Below are positions 1 through 12,600 of a DNA stretch of 64,000 nt, piece after piece. Origin of the DNA: Eucommia ulmoides. Taxonomy: Eukaryota; Streptophyta; Magnoliopsida; Garryales; Eucommiaceae. Numbering within the stretch: the first letter of the stretch is position 1; every line of letters begins with the position of its first letter. The notes beneath the pieces are model-generated. The model was not told the origin of the DNA, searched no databases, and saw nothing but the letters and a program-made list of their open reading frames with translations. The stretch is from contig CM028336.1 of NCBI GenBank assembly GCA_016647705.1, forward strand, positions 13,462,880-13,526,879, written 5' to 3'. Position numbers and translations under genes: made by a program.

Positions 1-391
1 TTTGGCATGGTAAAAAGATAAGGTTCATCATTGGCCTAGGATAAGAGTAAATTGTAAAAGTTGATTCTGTGCTTATAAAATAATCATTGTAAGGGTTTGG
101 TTCCTACCTAGAAAAGGAATCAGGGGTTTAGTGGATTGCGAATCTCCATTGAGCTCGGGGGACTGAATGTAGATAAAAATAGTTTACCGAACCAAGATAT
201 ATCGTTGTGTGCTCCATTGATTATTTCATATATTGTGTTTGGGTATACATTTAGAAGTAAACACATTTCTGTTGTTTGTCAAGATAATAATCTATTTAGA
301 AAAATTGATTATTTGTGTTTAAAAGAATTAATTATTTAAATTTTAGTAACTACCCAATTCACCCCATCTTGAGTAGCTCTTTGGGCTGACA
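1..391 (+). mobile_element. 3' part of a Ty1/copia-type LTR, truncated by the window edge
   Basis: The block closely matches the last part of the LTR at 36600-36959. Both carry a GAGCTCGGGGGACTG stretch followed by 'TAGATAA..AGT..TTACCGAA', and both end with a 'caattcacccc..cttg.gtag..tttggg' tail that finishes in CA. No primer-binding site follows, so this is a solo or fragmentary LTR rather than the 5' LTR of a complete element. A plant PMD relic begins right after it. An old fossil; the 5' boundary lies outside the window. Confidence 0.6.
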
Positions 392-410
392 ATTACTTTT
401 AATTTATAGT

Positions 411-1750
411 ATGACTTCAGAATATCTAGGACACTTTGTGTCCCCTCCTACGACTTCGAATAGGAGAAATTATTCTATACCTCAATCAAAAATAGAAGAC
501 GTTGTAGTCGGTGTGACGATCGAGGGCAATGAATCTATAACTACTATTGTAGCGACTATTAATATTGGTGGGCCATTTCTTGGGGGTCTTGAAGAAACCA
601 AGGTTACTACTAGCTATCACAATCACCAAACTTATTAGATATGAAATAATAAAGTGAGAACTAAGATCGTTCATTCATTTGATGAAATGCTTCAATTTTG
701 TTATATTAAAATGGTGTTTTTAATGTTTGTATATTTGTAAGCCACTTCGATGCTAACCATAGCTCAAAAGTTCTAGAGTGGCCTTGGGAGGACAACAACC
801 CAAGATTCTATAAAAATTTGTTGACATGTATGGGTTTTCGCATTTTCAGTTTTGTAGTTATAAATTTGGGAACCTGAACTTGACTTGTCTTTCATGGAAC
901 GATGTACCCGGGGGCTAATACATTTCACATGCCCTTTAGAAAGATGATGATTATATTCGACGATGTAAGTTGTTTGTTAGACATTCAAGTCACCAGCCGC
1001 TCAATGTTAGTTTTATATTGATTGGCCTCATTTGGGATCCCTACTGGTGAGTCGACTTCTTGGTTTAAGGATGGACGAGGTTGAGAGAGAGTTCGTAGTC
1101 ACTAAGGAAAATTCGGTTAGTCTCTCTTGGTTTATGGATCACTTCGACACGGTCATCGCAAAGTATAGTGTGGCATGTGTCATTTGTGTGGCTAGCGCGT
1201 ACCTATTGTACCTTCTTAGGTGCAAGTTGTTTACGAATAAGAACGAAACCAAGGTTTGTGTTTCTTATTTTCCAATGCTTGAAGAAGTCACACAAGTCAG
1301 TCATTATGCATGGGGAGTTGGTGCACTTGCTTACTTGTACAGGTGACTAAGTGTTGCTAACCGCCGAGGTAAAATAGGTTTTCAGTTACTTGGTATTGCT
1401 TGAGGGTTGGATCTACGAGTGGTTTCAGATGTTCAAGCTCATGTTGAACATTACTTACGATGAATAATCTTTTCCAAGAGTTTGTGGTGGATTCCACGCT
1501 GAGAAACCAATAGAGACCACAACAGCTTATAGGCCAAGCGCGAGCAAATATATCAATTGTGATAATTTGCAGTTAGTTGGTAGAAAATAACTTTACTTAT
1601 AGATTTATTTTTTAAATCATTTTTTTTACATTTAATTCGGTTTCCAGGCCGAACGGGATCCTTGGAGTTAGTGTTAGGCTCATTTCCCATTTCCAATCAT
1701 GTCTTGGTATGTCAGTTGTATCAAATGTCTAGAGGTCATTAAGCCACACT
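411..1750 (+). pseudogene. Plant mobile domain (PMD) gene relic, 5' part
   Basis: Translation in several frames gives landmarks of the plant mobile domain (PF10536): a GGP-containing start near 570-600, an 'FMERW..' block followed by a 'TFHMPF' and 'DDV' pattern near 890-975, then an open stretch at 1032-1346 that ends in the family signature YAWGVGALAYLYR (1306-1344). The order of these blocks matches the family. PMD proteins are nuclear proteins linked to transposon silencing and meristem maintenance (MAIN/MAIL), and the domain is also carried by Mutator-like and gypsy-like elements. Here the frame is not continuous, so this is a broken copy. A copia LTR lies downstream and probably split it. 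I cannot tell a host-gene relic from a transposon-carried one. Confidence 0.6.
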
Positions 1751-1789
1751 AGCCAAACCATATGTGTCTAAAGGGTTTAAACCCATTAA

Positions 1790-4098
1790 CATTGATTTGT
1801 GATGATAACAATAACTTGATGATTTTCTGAACTAATCTGTTTATCGAGAAATGTGATAGATTTAGTAACGTGATAATGAACCAAGCACGTGACATAATGA
1901 TGATAAATCTGGATCGATTATGCTAAGCAAATGAAATAGATGATCATACACTTCAAGGACAAATGCATGATCACAAATCAATTTTTTATATTTCCTAAGG
2001 TAAACAACATTTATATTTGTCAAATTCATTTCATCCCGATTAGGATCACACACGACACTTTAACATGATAAAGTTGCATGATCTTAAGTGTGTTACCTGT
2101 TATATTTGCGCATCACATGAGTTTGATGCTTTAAATTGGTAGATATTCTTTATTAGATCATGTTATCAAAACAGTCAACTGGGGTTAAGTAAATTTAAAA
2201 AATTGTGTTCTACTTGAACCAGAGATAAAATTGTACTTTATGGGCATTCTAAGGAAGACCATTGTTCACTCTTTAAGTCATAACTTTTTACATAGATAGA
2301 ATTTTGTGCTGAAACTAATTGCATATGAAAATAGACTTCCTAAGATGGATTTTCAACATGTGGTCATATAGTTAAATTGGAGTTCAGATGCAAGAGTTAC
2401 ACATTTGAAGTGTGGGGTGTTTTGTTGTTTAATCCAGTCGACCAAAATGGTAAGTGAGTTATGTAGAGAACTGATATTTTAAGTTTTTAAGTGATTCAGA
2501 TGACCAAATTGTGATTTAGTCGATTAGATTTTTCAGGGGGCAAAGGACTTTGAAATTGGGTTGAATTTGGTCGACCGAAATTGTGATTCAGTCGAGTGAA
2601 TGATTCAGGTTCCACAAAGTTTTGAAAAATGTTCAAATCGGTCGACTGAATGGTTGGGTACGATTAAATTCTTTTGATTTTTGAAATTTCGTGAAAGATT
2701 TTATTCTAAATATTTTTGAAAGATTTTTTGTGGGATATAGTTTAAAATTTAATGGTTTTATCAAAATTACATTTTGCTCCCTACTATTTCTAATTTGGTA
2801 AAATGGTTGGAAAAACTTTTTGACTCAAATATTTGGATGATAAATTTTGCTACCTTTTTATTTGAACCTAGAGTGGTATATGCCCCTAATCATTGGTCAA
2901 AACTCCTATTTGCTTGGGAGAATTGTTAGGGTCAAAGGCCAAGAGTCTTAAGCCTTCAAATTAGGAAAAATTTTGATTTTTTTTTTCTAGTTGTTGGGAT
3001 ATTCTGAATTTGCGGCTTATTAAAGCTACAAAAAATCACTTTTTAAATAACCAAGAGATACAAGAGAGTGAAAAAGAGTAAGCGAAAACATCTGAATTTT
3101 TTTATAAACTCTTGAGATAAACCAGAGATAAAAATTTGTGAGAATATTATTGATTGATCAATCTAATTTGAAATTCTAGGTTGAATTCTTTGGTTACTAT
3201 CTATGGTTTGGAATCCTAATGAGATCCATCCTTGATCAAAGTCTTTCTAATTTCTATATGATTATGTACATGATCTGTTTGTGCTTAAGTGTAAATCTTA
3301 TCTGATTAGATCTATATACGTGAAATTGAATTGAATACTATTGATATTTGAATTTGCAAAATTATTTTTCAAAACTCGTAGATTTAAACATGAATTTTAT
3401 TTCAATTAAAACAAGTTAAACGATTGGATATATTTTGTCTGGACTATCTGTTTCTGTGCTTCTTTGAATTAAACCAAATAAATTTAACACAAATATGAAA
3501 ATGAATATATGTTGATCATGTGCACTTCTACACTTAGATCAGGCTAAAATTGGATTTAATAATTATAAGTGTTGGTAGAAGCTCTGAGTGAAATATTTTC
3601 TACATTTTGTGAATTGTAGCTTGGACTTCTATGTCACTTAGATTGGGCTAAAATTGGATTTAATAATTATAAGTGTTGCTAGAAGCTCTGAGTGAAATAT
3701 TTTCTATATTCTGTGAGTTGTAGCTTGGACTAAAGCGTAACTAGTCCAAGTAAAAGTGTGTTTGTGTATAAAGGGATTTTACTCAAACTGAGTGTAAGAG
3801 AATTTGAATTTTAGTGGATTAATACCCTGCAAAAGCTCAGGGAAGTAGACACAGACAATAGTAGTTTGCCGAACTACTATAAAATCATCGTATCAATATC
3901 TCTAACCCTTCTCTATGTGTGATTGTATTTGTGTGTGCTTTACTTAGAATACTTCTATTAACAAGATAAAATCTGATAAATTTTGAATAGGTCACAGCTA
4001 TTTAAGTTATTTTTTTAAACTACCCAATTTTATTTTTTTAAACTATCTAATTCACCCCCTCTTGGGTAGTCCTTTGGGCCAATGGTGTGCTTTCAACA
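1790..4098 (+). mobile_element. Solo LTR, Ty1/copia type
   Basis: The block starts with a 'TGTGATGATAACAA'-like sequence typical of copia LTRs and ends with 'caccccctcttgggtagtcc' and a terminal CA near 4098. It shares the 'ccctgcaaaagctc' and 'TAGTTTGCCGAAC' segments with the LTRs at 1-391 and 36600-36959. A cluster of GTCGAC-type motifs lies at 2430-2660, and an imperfect direct repeat of about 120 bp lies near 3535-3730. No primer site or coding region follows. It separates two parts of the PMD relic. The left boundary is approximate, and I found no convincing target duplication. Confidence 0.55.
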
Positions 4099-4099
4099 A

Positions 4100-4660
4100 T
4101 TTTTCTAGATTTAGATAATTTTGGGTCCACCACTAAGGCATGTATGAGAAACTTGTGGGGACGACTCAACAATGTTACACTGTCATTTACGAGTTCTTAA
4201 GTCAGATTTTGGAGACCTAGTGCAATCACAAACTAGCATAAGAGGCTTATGGTTGTCCCATTACCACTTACGGACATGATTGTGTCTCCTCATATGGGCC
4301 TTGGTCTTGACGCATCTTATATTTAAGGGTTCAAAACCCAGAATATGCTTCCAAATTTTTCAGACCTCAAATAGTTGATGATTCGAGAGAGAAGTTGCAT
4401 CTATATTTGTACCTACACACTAATTTACAATTGTTAATTGATAATTAATTTACCTTTTTTTCTTATTGTAGTCCATGGCGTCTATGGTATGGATATGCTG
4501 GGCTACATTGAATCGGGGACGCAGAGAAGATGTTAAAGATCCAGATCTACTTTACATGGCTATTGAGGATATGGTAGGAGTTATGGAAAATGAGGGTGTG
4601 GAGGAATCTCCAACTACAAAAGCTCAAGTGTATTCTCGTAGACGACGCCTATCTTAGTGG
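4100..4660 (+). pseudogene. Probable 3' part of the PMD-type relic
   Basis: After the LTR, sequence without LTR character resumes. It includes a 60-codon open stretch at 4475-4657 with an acidic middle and an arginine-rich end (RRRR). Upstream, about 4105-4400, short translated segments look gene-like but are broken. Position, strand and composition fit the C-terminal part of the PMD gene seen at 411-1750, but there is no diagnostic motif here, so the link is an inference from adjacency. Confidence 0.3.
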
Positions 4661-5060
4661 TTTGATATTGTAGCGGACCTTTCAGTTTTTTTTGGTGGAT
4701 ATTTTAGTTATTTTTTTTTGTGAACACTATAGTTACAACATTGGTGTGTATGATTGTAGTGTTATATTGAGCAAATTCCATTTTCACCTTCTAATTATTG
4801 ATTAATTTCTATATGGTCTGATAAGTTTGGTCTATTTCACTTTAAACTCAGTATCTTTAATTATGATTTTAATTAGTTCTTCTATCTAATTTAGCTATTA
4901 AATTAGGGAAAATATGGGGTAAATTTATAAATTTATATATTTATTTTTCGTTTTGTTGACACTGAGACATTATTTGATGTTTTGATGAAAATAAATTACT
5001 TATATATTTTACGGGACTAATGGTTTTATTGAGTATCGTTTGATTTTATTGAGTATCGTT
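4661..5060. other. AT-rich spacer without recognisable features
   Basis: I see no open reading frame, RNA gene or clear repeat boundary here. A short duplication of about 20 bp (5020-5060, repeating 'tttattgagtatcgttt') is the only structure seen. Confidence 0.5.
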
Positions 5061-5438
5061 TACAGAATTTAGTTCCAGTATCTAATGAGATAAAATGAAA
5101 AAGTATTTTTGAAGTTCAAGTTGGTTGCAATGGAAGTTGTTGAAGACATTTTAAAAGAACATTTTTTGTATTTCTAGGTAAAACATGTTAATTCTTTCTA
5201 AACTATTAATGCAACCCATTAAGGATCACACACGATGTAAGACCCGACTTTTGGGCATGCATAATTTTTAATTTCATTTTAGAGCATTTAGAAATATTTG
5301 GGTATAATGAGTTATTTAAAATTTTAATTTTATAATGTTTGAGGATTAATATGTAAATTTTGAATTAACTTTAAATAATTTTGGGGGGTTAATACGTAAT
5401 TTAATAATTAATTGTAAGAGTTGAGGGTTGAATAAATA

Positions 5439-5659
5439 TTTATGATAGGGTTAATAACACTTTACCCTCTGTGGTTTGGCCGATTTGTACTTTACCCTCA
5501 TGTGGTTTGAAAATTGCTACTTACCCCCCTGTGGTTAGATTTTCAAACCACTTACCCCGCTGATATAGGGGGTAAGTGTACCTAAATCAAGATCACAGGG
5601 GGGTAAGTGCAAATCAGCTAAACTACAAGGGGATAAAGTGCTATTAACCCTTTATGATA
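5439..5659. mobile_element. MITE copy 1 with 9-bp target duplication
   Basis: The element proper is 5448-5650 (203 bp), with inverted ends GGGTTAATAACACTTTACC and GATAAAGTGCTATTAACCC. It is flanked by a perfect 9-bp duplication TTTATGATA (5439-5447 and 5651-5659). The body is largely self-complementary and rich in 'CCCCCTGTGGTT' and 'GGGGGTAAGTG' blocks. A 9-bp duplication fits Mutator-like non-autonomous elements. Other copies lie at 14744-14944 and 19350-19550. Confidence 0.85.
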
Positions 5660-6589
5660 TTGCCTTAGGTCTATATATGTAATTAAATAAAAAATCTACT
5701 CATCCTTAGGCGGTGGAAGTGGTAGAACTTGTCATATTGTTAAAAAAAATAGAAATAATATAAAATTCATACACATGATGATCTCTCAAAATTTTAGACG
5801 CATGTTGCTCAAATAGATGAAGTTCAAGTGTTGTCCTTTTAAGAAAAGGACAACACATTAAGCTCAATTTCTACACATACACGTGGGTTGACGAGGTGAG
5901 AACAAAAACTTACTTCATATTTATTAGTTCCTTTAACATACTTTCTCTCTCCTTTAACAATACATAATCTCTCTCTCGAAAATGCTTACGTTCTTTCATT
6001 ACCTTACAAGGTAATTAGTTCCTTAATTAATTATGTTTGTTTTTTTTGTTTACTTCAAGTTTATATATACATACATACATATATGCTTACACACACACAC
6101 ATATATATAATTTATAGTTAAATTATTAATTGATAAATTTTATAAATGTAATTATAATATCGTCGTTGTAAAATTAACACTGGGTTGAGGAAATAGTGCA
6201 TTTAATTTTAATCAATTTCATATAATCAAGAAATTTTGGGAATAGGAAAATCGTATTTTAGTGGTATGCATTTCACGCATCGCATTTTATATTTAGTTAA
6301 ATTTTTAATTTAGGCGCTGTTGTGATTAGATTTACCAGCAGGGTTAACTTCGTCAATGTTTCGGTGGTAGCAAAGTAGCAGTGCGATTATCAAGGTGAGT
6401 GTACTGTCTTCTAGGATAAATTATCAAATTATATTTTCGTATTAGATCGAGAAAAAGAAAAGATTTATTTAAAAGTGACTGTTTTATAACGTTTGATAAA
6501 TAAAGTAAAAATATTGAATGTGGGAACTGGTCTTTATTATTATACCTATATGCTATAGTTGTCTTCTCGTTAGGAAGGTATGTCCTGAG

Positions 6590-6760
6590 AGATATAGATA
6601 TATGTTGTTACCTATCAGGTAAGTCCTGTAGGGTGGATATATGTTGTTACCTATCAGACAAGTCTACAGGATAGATATATATTGTTATCTATCAGACAAG
6701 TCCTGCAAGGTGGATATATGTTCTTACCTATCAGGTAAGTCCTGTAGGATGGTTGCTCAT
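6590..6760. repeat. Tandem repeat in the solo LTR, about 45 bp unit
   Basis: Four to five imperfect units share 'atatatgttgttacctatca' followed by 'gtcctgtagg'. Related 'aggagggcaagtcctgcagg'-like units recur at 11735-11870 and 12000-12140 inside the insertion at 9674-12987, so the array is a property of this LTR family. Confidence 0.7.
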
Positions 6761-8099
6761 ACCATTGAAGATATTAAATGGTCCTGGCACTGATAGTCAC
6801 CTTAGATGGTAAGGTTGTACAGTTTACGGTACCATCGTAACTCTTGATTGTGAGGTAAAACGATCTTATGGCTAGTAGAAAAATATGTGTGCAGTATTTT
6901 ATATATCAAAATAATTGGATTGGTTGATTTAAATGCAATATTTTATTGCAATGATAATTATGGAATGTTATTTCGGCTCAATGTGCGGTTATATTTATAT
7001 TATATTTAAAAAATGGTATTGGATAAATATACTTGATCCATAAATTATTTTTATTATGAAAATAATACACGGATAAAATATTTGATCTCAGGTACCTCGG
7101 CTAGAAACGGGTCCACTACTGGTGCTAGATAGGATTAGGGGGTGGTGTTGCTTTTGAGACAGTTAGGGTAGTTGTTAATATTGAAAGGTTGAATTTTGTA
7201 GTTTTGCTATGAAATAGTTGACTTATATACAATCGTTAAATTTTGAGTTGAAAAAATATATTATTATTAATTTTATCAGAGTAGCGCAGCGGAAGCGTGG
7301 TGGTGGAGTAGTTTGTCTTTTGCTCTATTTCTCTTTGGGGAAAACCTAATGGCAGCCCTAGGAAACCGGGTCGTTACACACAACACATAAGATTATTTGA
7401 AAATTTTATATGCATTTATGAATATGATCAGAAGTGATAAATATAACTAAAAAAAAAAGGTTTTCTAAGTATATGATCATCCAAAGTTTTGAAAAAACAC
7501 AAAAATATTGACAAATGCCTGTTTCGGTTGACTGATGGGTATATCGGTTATCTGCCAAATATAGGTTCCTAGAAAGTTGTGTTTTGATCCAAATCGATCG
7601 ACTAAAAAATCGAAGGAAAGATATAGAGAGCATTTCGATTAACTGACTGAGAAATCCAGTTGAACAAATCGTATTGAAAATAACTATATTTTTGAACGTT
7701 TAGCTTAACCAGTTCACTGATAACGAATCTAGTAGACCGATCTTCTTTGATTTTTTAATTTGATTTTAATGTTTCCAAAGATTTTCTAGCCACATTTTTC
7801 AGCATTTGAATGTTATAAAATCATATTTTATTGGTTGAACATAGTTTTTCAAATATATTATATATTTTGAAGATTTTATTATTTAGTCCTTATATTTTCT
7901 GATTTTATGATTTTTACCAAGAAATTTTTTTTCCATCCTTTTTGGGTATAGATCAAATGGAGGATTTGCCTATAGAGGGTAGACCAAGTCTGAGCACAAA
8001 ACGCACACCTACAAAGAAAAACATAGGGTCAGGGACCATGTTCCAAGTATCCAAGGGACCTGTTGTGGAAAAAAAAGGCTATTACTTTCACTAACGATA

Positions 8100-9668
8100 T
8101 CACACAGGGTTCACACATCCCATGAAGATGGCTTAGTGGTTACTCTGTAAATCGGGAACTACAACATGGGATGAGTGTTGGTCAACAACGACAACTCGGT
8201 TGAAATAATCTACTTGGTTAAATTCAAAAAAATTGTGATTGACCGTGACCAACTGAAGTTGATGATGACTCTCCTAGTAGGTTTTAAGGGAAAATAGTCA
8301 GGCCGCTTGGTTGGATTATGCTCTAAATCATTGTGAGCTGAAGCACTTTGACAGTCGACGAGCGATTCATGGTAGTGGACGGTCGTTAGCATATAATGCC
8401 ATCATCGAAAAATCGTGCTTGAACACGTTGAGAACTATCACGTTGAGGTGTCACTTGATGCTGAAATTCCTGACCAAGAATGAGGTCGACAAAGTACGTA
8501 GCAGCCAAAAGATAGCCTGTACATACTTTGTTACCAAGATAGAACTCCCCAAATAGCAATCAAAGGGCGAGGAATTTGACAATGATTTTCTACCCAAGGA
8601 TATGACTAAATGTCCTTGAAAATAAGATATTATAAACCCCTAGGTCGAGCAGCCACGTCAACCCTGTCCTCGCCCTAATAAAAAACTAGAGGATATCCAA
8701 GTGCACCCAACTGAGCTAGATATCACCGTTCAGATTGGGTCAACACTTCCGCAAGATTTAAAAGAAAATTAGTCAAACCCTTCAGAACCAATCACGACGT
8801 ATTTTCTTGGTTGAATGCAGATCTACCTAGGATAGGCCTGAATATCTCCATGTACTGATTGTTTATCGACCCTATGTATCCGCCAGTTTGGTAGAAGTGT
8901 AGGAAGTTCGGGCCAGAGAGACAAGTTGTAATCGAAGAAGAAACTAAAAAAGTTACTTGTAGCAGACATCATTGAAGAAATCACTTTCTCATATGGCTGG
9001 ACAATGGGTCATGGTAAAGAAAAAGACGAGAAAATGACGCATGTGCATCAATTTCATTGGCCTCAACAAAGCTTGCCCAAATGATTGCTTTCCACTCCCG
9101 AAGATCGATGTTATTGTGGATGCGACTACATGCTACGAACTACTCACCTTTCTCGATGCCTTCTCGGGGTACAACCAAATCCATATGTACTGCCCGACAA
9201 ATGGAAGACAACCTTTATCACAACAAGGGTCAATATTTCTATAGAGTGATTCTTTTCAAGTTGAAGGATGATAAAGCCACATACCAAAGGTTGGTGAATA
9301 AGATATTCGTCGACCTACTTGGAAAGACGATGGAGGTCTACATCAATGACATATTGGGCAAGAGTAGAATAGATAGTGACGACCTGACCTACCTACATAA
9401 GTGCTTTAACGTGCTCCAAACACACATGATAAAATTGGACCCAAGCAAGTACGTTTTTGGGGTCGGTGCTAGAAAATTCCTTGGTCATCTGGTAATAAGG
9501 AGGGGGATTAAAGCTAGCCTAGAGAAAGTCAAGGCGATCATGAATATGACATTCTCAAGGACGATTAATGAGGTACAAAGTTTGACAGGATGAGTGGGAA
9601 TGTTAAATCTCTTCATTTCCTAGCCATCAGATAAGTGCTTACCTTTCTTTAAAATCCTATAGGGCAAC
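8100..9668 (+). mobile_element. Ty3/gypsy (Tat-like) fossil: protease and reverse transcriptase part
   Basis: Broken reading frames show a gypsy protease-type region (about 8110-8560) with the 'DALVVT'-like lead and a later 'CHLMLKF' block. Reverse transcriptase follows (about 8890-9600): 'LNKACP', 'FPLPKID', 'FLDAFSGYNQI' and a degenerate form of the catalytic YVDD box in 'VYINDIL'. Domain order (PR-RT, then RNase H after the insertion) is that of Ty3/gypsy, and the sequence style fits the Tat/Ogre lineage. It is clearly broken in many places and old. The element continues at 12993 beyond a nested LTR-type insertion. Confidence 0.8.
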
Positions 9669-12600
9669 AAGAGTGTAATATCCTAAAAATTTATATTTAT
9701 TTTTTTGAAAATAATATTTTATTAAAAAATAAGTTAAATATTTTTTGAGGATTATTTTGTATATTGTAAAAATTTATGGTGCAAATAAATATTTAATAAT
9801 TTTTTAGGCTATAAGTGTAATTTTAAAATTTATTAATAATATTACAATATATATGGGGTGTTAGTATAATTTTAAAAAATATCAAGAATATGTGTAAAGT
9901 ATATATGATTATGTGTGTTAATAATTTGACACGTGGAAGAAGGGAAGGTAAAGGTGAAGAAAAAATGAACATCAATAATAATTAACAATCGAGATTAAAT
10001 ACATAATTTAAATACCTATACAGAACTTCTAATAGATTCTTTTTCTGGTTCATCTCCACCCTAAAAAATAAAATAAAATACAAAAGAAAAAAATTAGACA
10101 TGAAAAATTATACAGAATAATATGACAAAAAATCAATAATTACAAAACAACTTTGCTTGGAGGAATATTTAAAAACTGAAAACCAAAAAACTATTCATGT
10201 ATTAAATTTATCTTATTAAATGGATAGATTTCATCAACAACAATGACGTCCCGGGACATGAATGATACGTGGCAAAAATTAACTACTTCAAGCATAAATT
10301 AAAACAACAAAAATACATAACTATTAACTACACTTGTCATGAATGACAAATTTACTAATCATTGCACTACTTTGTTGGAGTAGTGCTAAATAAAAACAAA
10401 AATAAGGCGACAAAAACGCTAAATAAAAATAAATATGGAATCAAAAACGCTAAGCTAATCGGAAAAAAAAAACAGTTTTAAATTGGAAGAAAACAGTTTT
10501 TACAAATCACTTCTGTACCCATACACTAATCAGAACAAAACAATTTCTAAATCGGAACAAAAATATATTTCTCCTTAAGAAAAATTAAATTTCTAGCATC
10601 CTTGCAACATTTCCACAACATAAATGCATATACATCAAATCTGATTCTCACTAGAAAAATCACCTTTTAATAATAACAATTAATATTAGAAGTCGAAACT
10701 ATGTATTATGAATCAAGAAAAATAATTGGGTAATATTGTAATTTTGGAAAAGGTTAAGAATATGTGTAAATTATGTATGATTATGTGTGTTAATAGTTTG
10801 ACACGTGGAAAAATGGAAGGTAAAGAAGAAAAAAAAAAAATAAAGTTGGTAAGATAAATAAAATATGTGTGGGTTCCACCTATTATATATGACTTAGTGT
10901 TGTGTGTTAGGGATGATCAAATGAAGAAGAACAAAAGAAGAAGAGAAAAATAGGGAAAAAAGAAAAAAGGATAAGAGAAAATGGTTTATATCTGGATTTC
11001 AGGTAGAATTTTTAATCCTTTAAATATTTGTGTTTAATTTTTCTATTTGTTGTATGATTCCTGCTATATTAGTTGTTTAATTATAATTATTGATTTTCAT
11101 AAAATATTTATGACCATGAATTATGTGGCAATTACGTGAGAAATATACCTATGTGTTATTTGTTGTATTGATTAGATGCACATGCTAAAGAGGTTAAAAT
11201 TTTACTGAGCGTTGACTCATACCCTTACAGTATTTATTGTAGGATTTGTGAAAATGGAACTATGCCAGAAATTATATTTGGATTTGCATTTAACTTTGTA
11301 ATAATTGTACTTATTCTTTATTATTGATTCAATTAATTAATTATTACAATTATCGGCATAATTTGTTAAATTTCTCAGGTTTATAGGTATGAAAATATTT
11401 ATTGTAAGTTTTTAATTTGTTTATCTTTAGGAGAATTCGAGTGGCTGCTCTGGGAAACCGGATTGTTACAAGTGGTATCATTGCTTATGTTATAATTTTT
11501 GTAGATTCAGTGAGTGTCGTATTAGTAGTGGGCTATAGAATAGGTCGTTGAGTTCAAAGATCGATGAAAAAATGATTGTACTGTCTTTTATGAAAATTGT
11601 CAGATTTTATTTTCGTACTAAATTGTGAAAAATAAAATATTTATTAAAATTGACAATTTTATGACATTCAATAGATCAAGTAAAATTTTATATAAAAACT
11701 GATTTTATTATCTTACTATGTCATAGTGCGGTTCTGACAGGAGGACATGTCCTAATGGACATTGTTGGTCATAACAGAAAGGCATGTCCTATAAGACGTT
11801 GTGTTGTGACTCGATAGGAGGGCGTGTCTTGCGGGTGTTTTGTGACCTGACAAGAGAGCAAGTCTTGTAGGTAGTTGATATATATTTTTGTGGTTGTTGT
11901 TGTTGTTGATTATGAGTATGATATGGTGATTTTTACTACGTGTTATGATTATCAACATGATATGACAATTTTTACCACATATTGATGTGATGAGATCTAA
12001 CAGGAGGGCAAAGCATGTATGTGATAAAAATATATTGTTGATAATATCATGTGGTGAGACAAGAGTAGTTGAATATGGTGTTGATTATGAGTATGATGTT
12101 GTGAGACTTGATAGAATGGTAAGTCCTGCAGGCGGTTGAATATGTTGTTGATTATTAGTATGATGTGGTTTATACCACTTGGTTGATATATTATCAGATC
12201 CTATAGCTAGCAAGGAAATTTGTTTCATATTTTTATTATATAAAAACAGTAATAATAAGTTAATTTAAATTCAGTTTTCTATATTTGTAGGATTTTGATA
12301 CTGCTTAGTATGTGGCTGCATTCTATTTTGAAATATGGATAATGATAAATGTACTTAATCCGTAAATTATTTTTATATTATGAAGACAGTACTCCAATAA
12401 AATATTTTATCTCAAGTAATTCAGGTTGAGATTGATCTACTTCTAGTGATAGGTAGAATCGGAGTGTAGTGTGATTGTTGAGACTATTAGGGTAGTTATT
12501 GGCAATATAGAGGTTTAGTTTGTAGTTGTATATGTGTATTTAGTATATTTTAATTTGCCAGATGTGATAATTAATGTGACAGTTTTAGTGTTTATAATTT

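Larger units (their letters stand above)
5236..7378 (+). mobile_element. Solo LTR, Ty3/gypsy-like, with 5-bp target duplication
   Basis: The block begins TGTAAGACCCGAC and ends GGGTCGTTACA, so the ends are TG..CA and nearly complementary. It is flanked by CACGA (5231-5235) and CACAA (7379-7383), a 5-bp duplication with one difference. At 2143 bp with no coding region or primer site following, it is best read as a solo LTR left by recombination. The ending 'ggcagccctaggaaaccggg' is closely related to the ends of the element at 9674-12987. It carries a tandem repeat (about 6590-6760) and a MITE (5448-5650). Confidence 0.65.
5060..7950 (+). mobile_element. Ty1/copia-type LTR fragment, split by a solo LTR
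   Basis: The flanks of the 5236-7378 insertion match one LTR family. The left flank has 'gaagacattttaaaagaaca' and 'ctattaatgcaaccc', like the LTR at 33545-33615. The right flank continues with 'cacaacacataagatta', then a cluster of degenerate GTCGAC/TCGGTTGACTGA motifs at 7510-7740 that recurs at the same relative place in other copia LTRs in the window. The outer boundaries are not resolved. Confidence 0.5.

Noticed and set aside
7406-7633. 75-codon minus-strand frame
   Set aside because: It lies in copia LTR sequence including the GTCGAC-type motif cluster and has no recognisable features.
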